Shown here: piece by piece, positions 63,287 to 64,000 of the stretch | Layout of the letters: every line of letters starts with the position of its first letter | How positions within the stretch are numbered: position 1 is the first letter of the stretch | Source of the DNA: Hamadaea tsunoensis DSM 44101 | GTDB taxonomy: Bacteria; Actinomycetota; Actinomycetes; Mycobacteriales; Micromonosporaceae | Length of the DNA: 64,000 bases | Direction of reading: 5' to 3' | NCBI RefSeq assembly: GCF_000428945.1 | Contig: NZ_AUAX01000014.1 | Span: 124,001-188,000, forward strand | Program-made: the position numbers and the translations under genes | The notes under the pieces: model-generated | Told to the model about the DNA's origin: nothing | Seen by the model: only the letters and a program-made list of their open reading frames with translations | The model's database searches: none

Positions 63287-63421
63287 TCACTCATCGAGGT
63301 CGCTGTTGTCGTCGAGGTGGTCGGCGAACGCGCAGAGGTCGGCGTGGTTGTCGTGGGCGAATTCGTGGCAGCAGCGGCAGTTGTCGTTGTCTCGATAGAT
63401 GCCGCGGGTTGGCACCTCCAT
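63287..63421 (-). CDS. 44-residue Cys/His-rich peptide (uncertain)
   Basis: A short frame with N-C-R-C-C-H-E-F-A-H-D-N-H followed by an acidic tail (D-D-N-S-D-L-D-E), the look of a small metal-binding peptide. It lies opposite the 5' part of the plus-strand gene at 63317, and both cannot easily be real in full. The ribosome binding site is weak. Confidence 0.35.
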   Translation of the reverse strand: MEVPTRGIYRDNDNCRCCHEFAHDNHADLCAFADHLDDNSDLDE

Positions 63422-63667
63422 CCCGATCACGATTGCGCGGTCGCCTGGGAATTCCCCGACCGCCCCCGGCGCGGCGCCGGTCGGCCGCCCGGCGTACGCC
63501 CGACCGTCGCCGATCTCGATGCCGTTCTCGCCGACCACGGCGCCGGCGCCGGCCACCTCACCGCCGCTGAGATCGCCGCTCTACTGGCCAACCGACTCGG
63601 TGTTGCCGTGTCACCGCGGACCGCCCAACGGCTTCGGGCCGCCGCGAAGGCAGAGTTCAACGACTGA
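63317..63667 (+). CDS. Small HTH-like protein, start uncertain
   Basis: The C-terminal 70 residues look genuine: R-P-T-V-A-D-L-D-A-V-L then L-T-A-A-E-I-A-A-L-L-A-N-R-L-G-V then S-P-R-T-A-Q-R-L, a helix-turn-helix-like pattern. The N-terminal part from GTG 63317 is valine-rich and runs opposite a better-looking minus-strand peptide, so the true start may be further in (GTG at 63344, 63353 or 63365). Possible small regulator. Confidence 0.5.
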   Translation: MVGERAEVGVVVVGEFVAAAAVVVVSIDAAGWHLHPDHDCAVAWEFPDRPRRGAGRPPGVRPTVADLDAVLADHGAGAGHLTAAEIAALLANRLGVAVSPRTAQRLRAAAKAEFND

Positions 63668-63705
63668 TCGTCAACCAGGGCTGCGTCATCCGCGAGACCA
63701 GGATG

Positions 63706-63745
63706 CACCTGCCAGCCGGTCCCCGGCGTCATCGGCTGGCAGGTG
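63706..63745. terminator. Bidirectional terminator hairpin
   Basis: CACCTGCCAGCCG (63706-63718) pairs perfectly with CGGCTGGCAGGTG (63733-63745) across a 14-base loop. It lies between two convergent genes and could stop transcription from both. Confidence 0.7.
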
Positions 63746-63772
63746 ACACCGGGACGCTGTCGGGAACGACCG

Positions 63773-64000
63773 TCACACGTCGTACGCGACGGAATCGGGT
63801 ATGAAGCCCGCGACCGGAACATACTCCCGAACGACCAACGCCGGCGCCCCCGCCGAGCGCATGACCACAACCTGCACCGTCGTCGCCGCAGGCGCACCGG
63901 GAATCCAGATCTGCCGCCGGTCGCCGTCTTCCACGAACTCGCAGCGCGTCGCTGCGTCCCACAGCTCGTGCAGGAAGCTGCTCGACTCGACAACCTGTTC
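63773..64000 (-). CDS. C-terminal part of an unknown protein
   Basis: An open minus-strand frame runs from the window edge to TGA at 63773-63775 and encodes the last 75 residues of a protein. It alternates strands and helices (F-L-H-E-L-W-D-A-A-T, I-W-I-P-G-A, V-Q-V-V-V-M-R, V-R-E-Y-V-P-V) and has good codon use. It begins outside the window. No family recognised; a terminator hairpin follows. Confidence 0.6.
   Translation of the reverse strand, partial: EQVVESSSFLHELWDAATRCEFVEDGDRRQIWIPGAPAATTVQVVVMRSAGAPALVVREYVPVAGFIPDSVAYDV

Larger units (their letters stand above)
62307..63316. other. Non-coding region with candidate transfer/replication origin
   Basis: About 1 kb without a convincing gene. 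Frames are open only because of GC content, and one Cys/Arg-rich frame at 62653-63123 follows the GTGCAC repeats rather than protein logic. It contains a G15 tract, a 16-bp palindrome, the GTGCAC array and a 38-bp palindrome. Its position upstream of the relaxase is where an oriT is commonly found. Confidence 0.55.

Noticed and set aside
1-64000. CRISPR array, rRNA or tRNA genes
   Set aside because: No regularly spaced repeats of CRISPR length, and no cloverleaf with a T-loop and anticodon arm could be recognised by reading.

Overview
The window is high-GC DNA with short gene gaps, many 4-bp ATGA/GTGA overlaps, and families typical of actinomycetes: conservon-type signalling, SCO6880-type conjugation protein, DUF4913, XRE-TPR regulators and an FxLD-system methyltransferase. 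A filamentous actinomycete, perhaps Micromonosporaceae, is the best guess. No rRNA, tRNA, CRISPR array or integrase was seen.

Left part (1-8556): a tightly coupled plus-strand operon (1-6325) encodes a P-loop small-molecule kinase, two Gfo/Idh/MocA oxidoreductases, two APH-fold phosphotransferases, a DegT/DnrJ/EryC1 PLP aminotransferase and a Nudix hydrolase. The mix suggests an amino-sugar or aminocyclitol pathway whose product I cannot name. A minus-strand XRE-TPR regulator and an SDR oxidoreductase follow.

Central-left part (8947-24437): what looks like one very long operon. A conservon-like signalling set (sensor kinase, roadblock protein, small GTPase; the usual DUF742 partner is missing) runs into a branched-chain-amino-acid-type ABC importer (lipoprotein, two permeases, two ATPases) that carries an embedded SAM methyltransferase. 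After it come several unrecognised genes, an alpha/beta hydrolase and an FxLD-system (PIMT-like) methyltransferase.

Transition (24542-28366): small unknown genes, a possible winged-helix protein and a RES/Xre toxin-antitoxin pair preceded by a perfect 20-bp palindrome.

Right part (28568 to about 63250): the transfer region of a conjugative element. It has a cell-wall hydrolase and a lipoprotein on the minus strand, then a divergent plus-strand type IV secretion operon (DUF6668, small membrane protein, VirB8-like, VirB6/TrbL-like, SCO6880, VirB4-like, VirD4-like, DUF4913). An intact IS1380-family element (38506-40197, 18-bp inverted repeats, 4-bp CTAA duplication) follows, then a large dual-HTH regulator, a zeta-toxin operon with a putative mobilisation protein, and a roughly 3,000-residue methylase-helicase fusion of the DarB-like type. 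The region ends with a possible effector gene and a MobF/TraA relaxase. The relaxase promoter and the divergent transfer promoter about 32 kb away share an identical 16-bp motif inside paired inverted copies, which points to one regulator for both. Behind the relaxase lies about 1 kb without convincing genes, holding GTGCAC iteron-like repeats, a G15 tract, a 16-bp palindrome and a perfect 38-bp palindrome. It is a good candidate for the transfer or replication origin.
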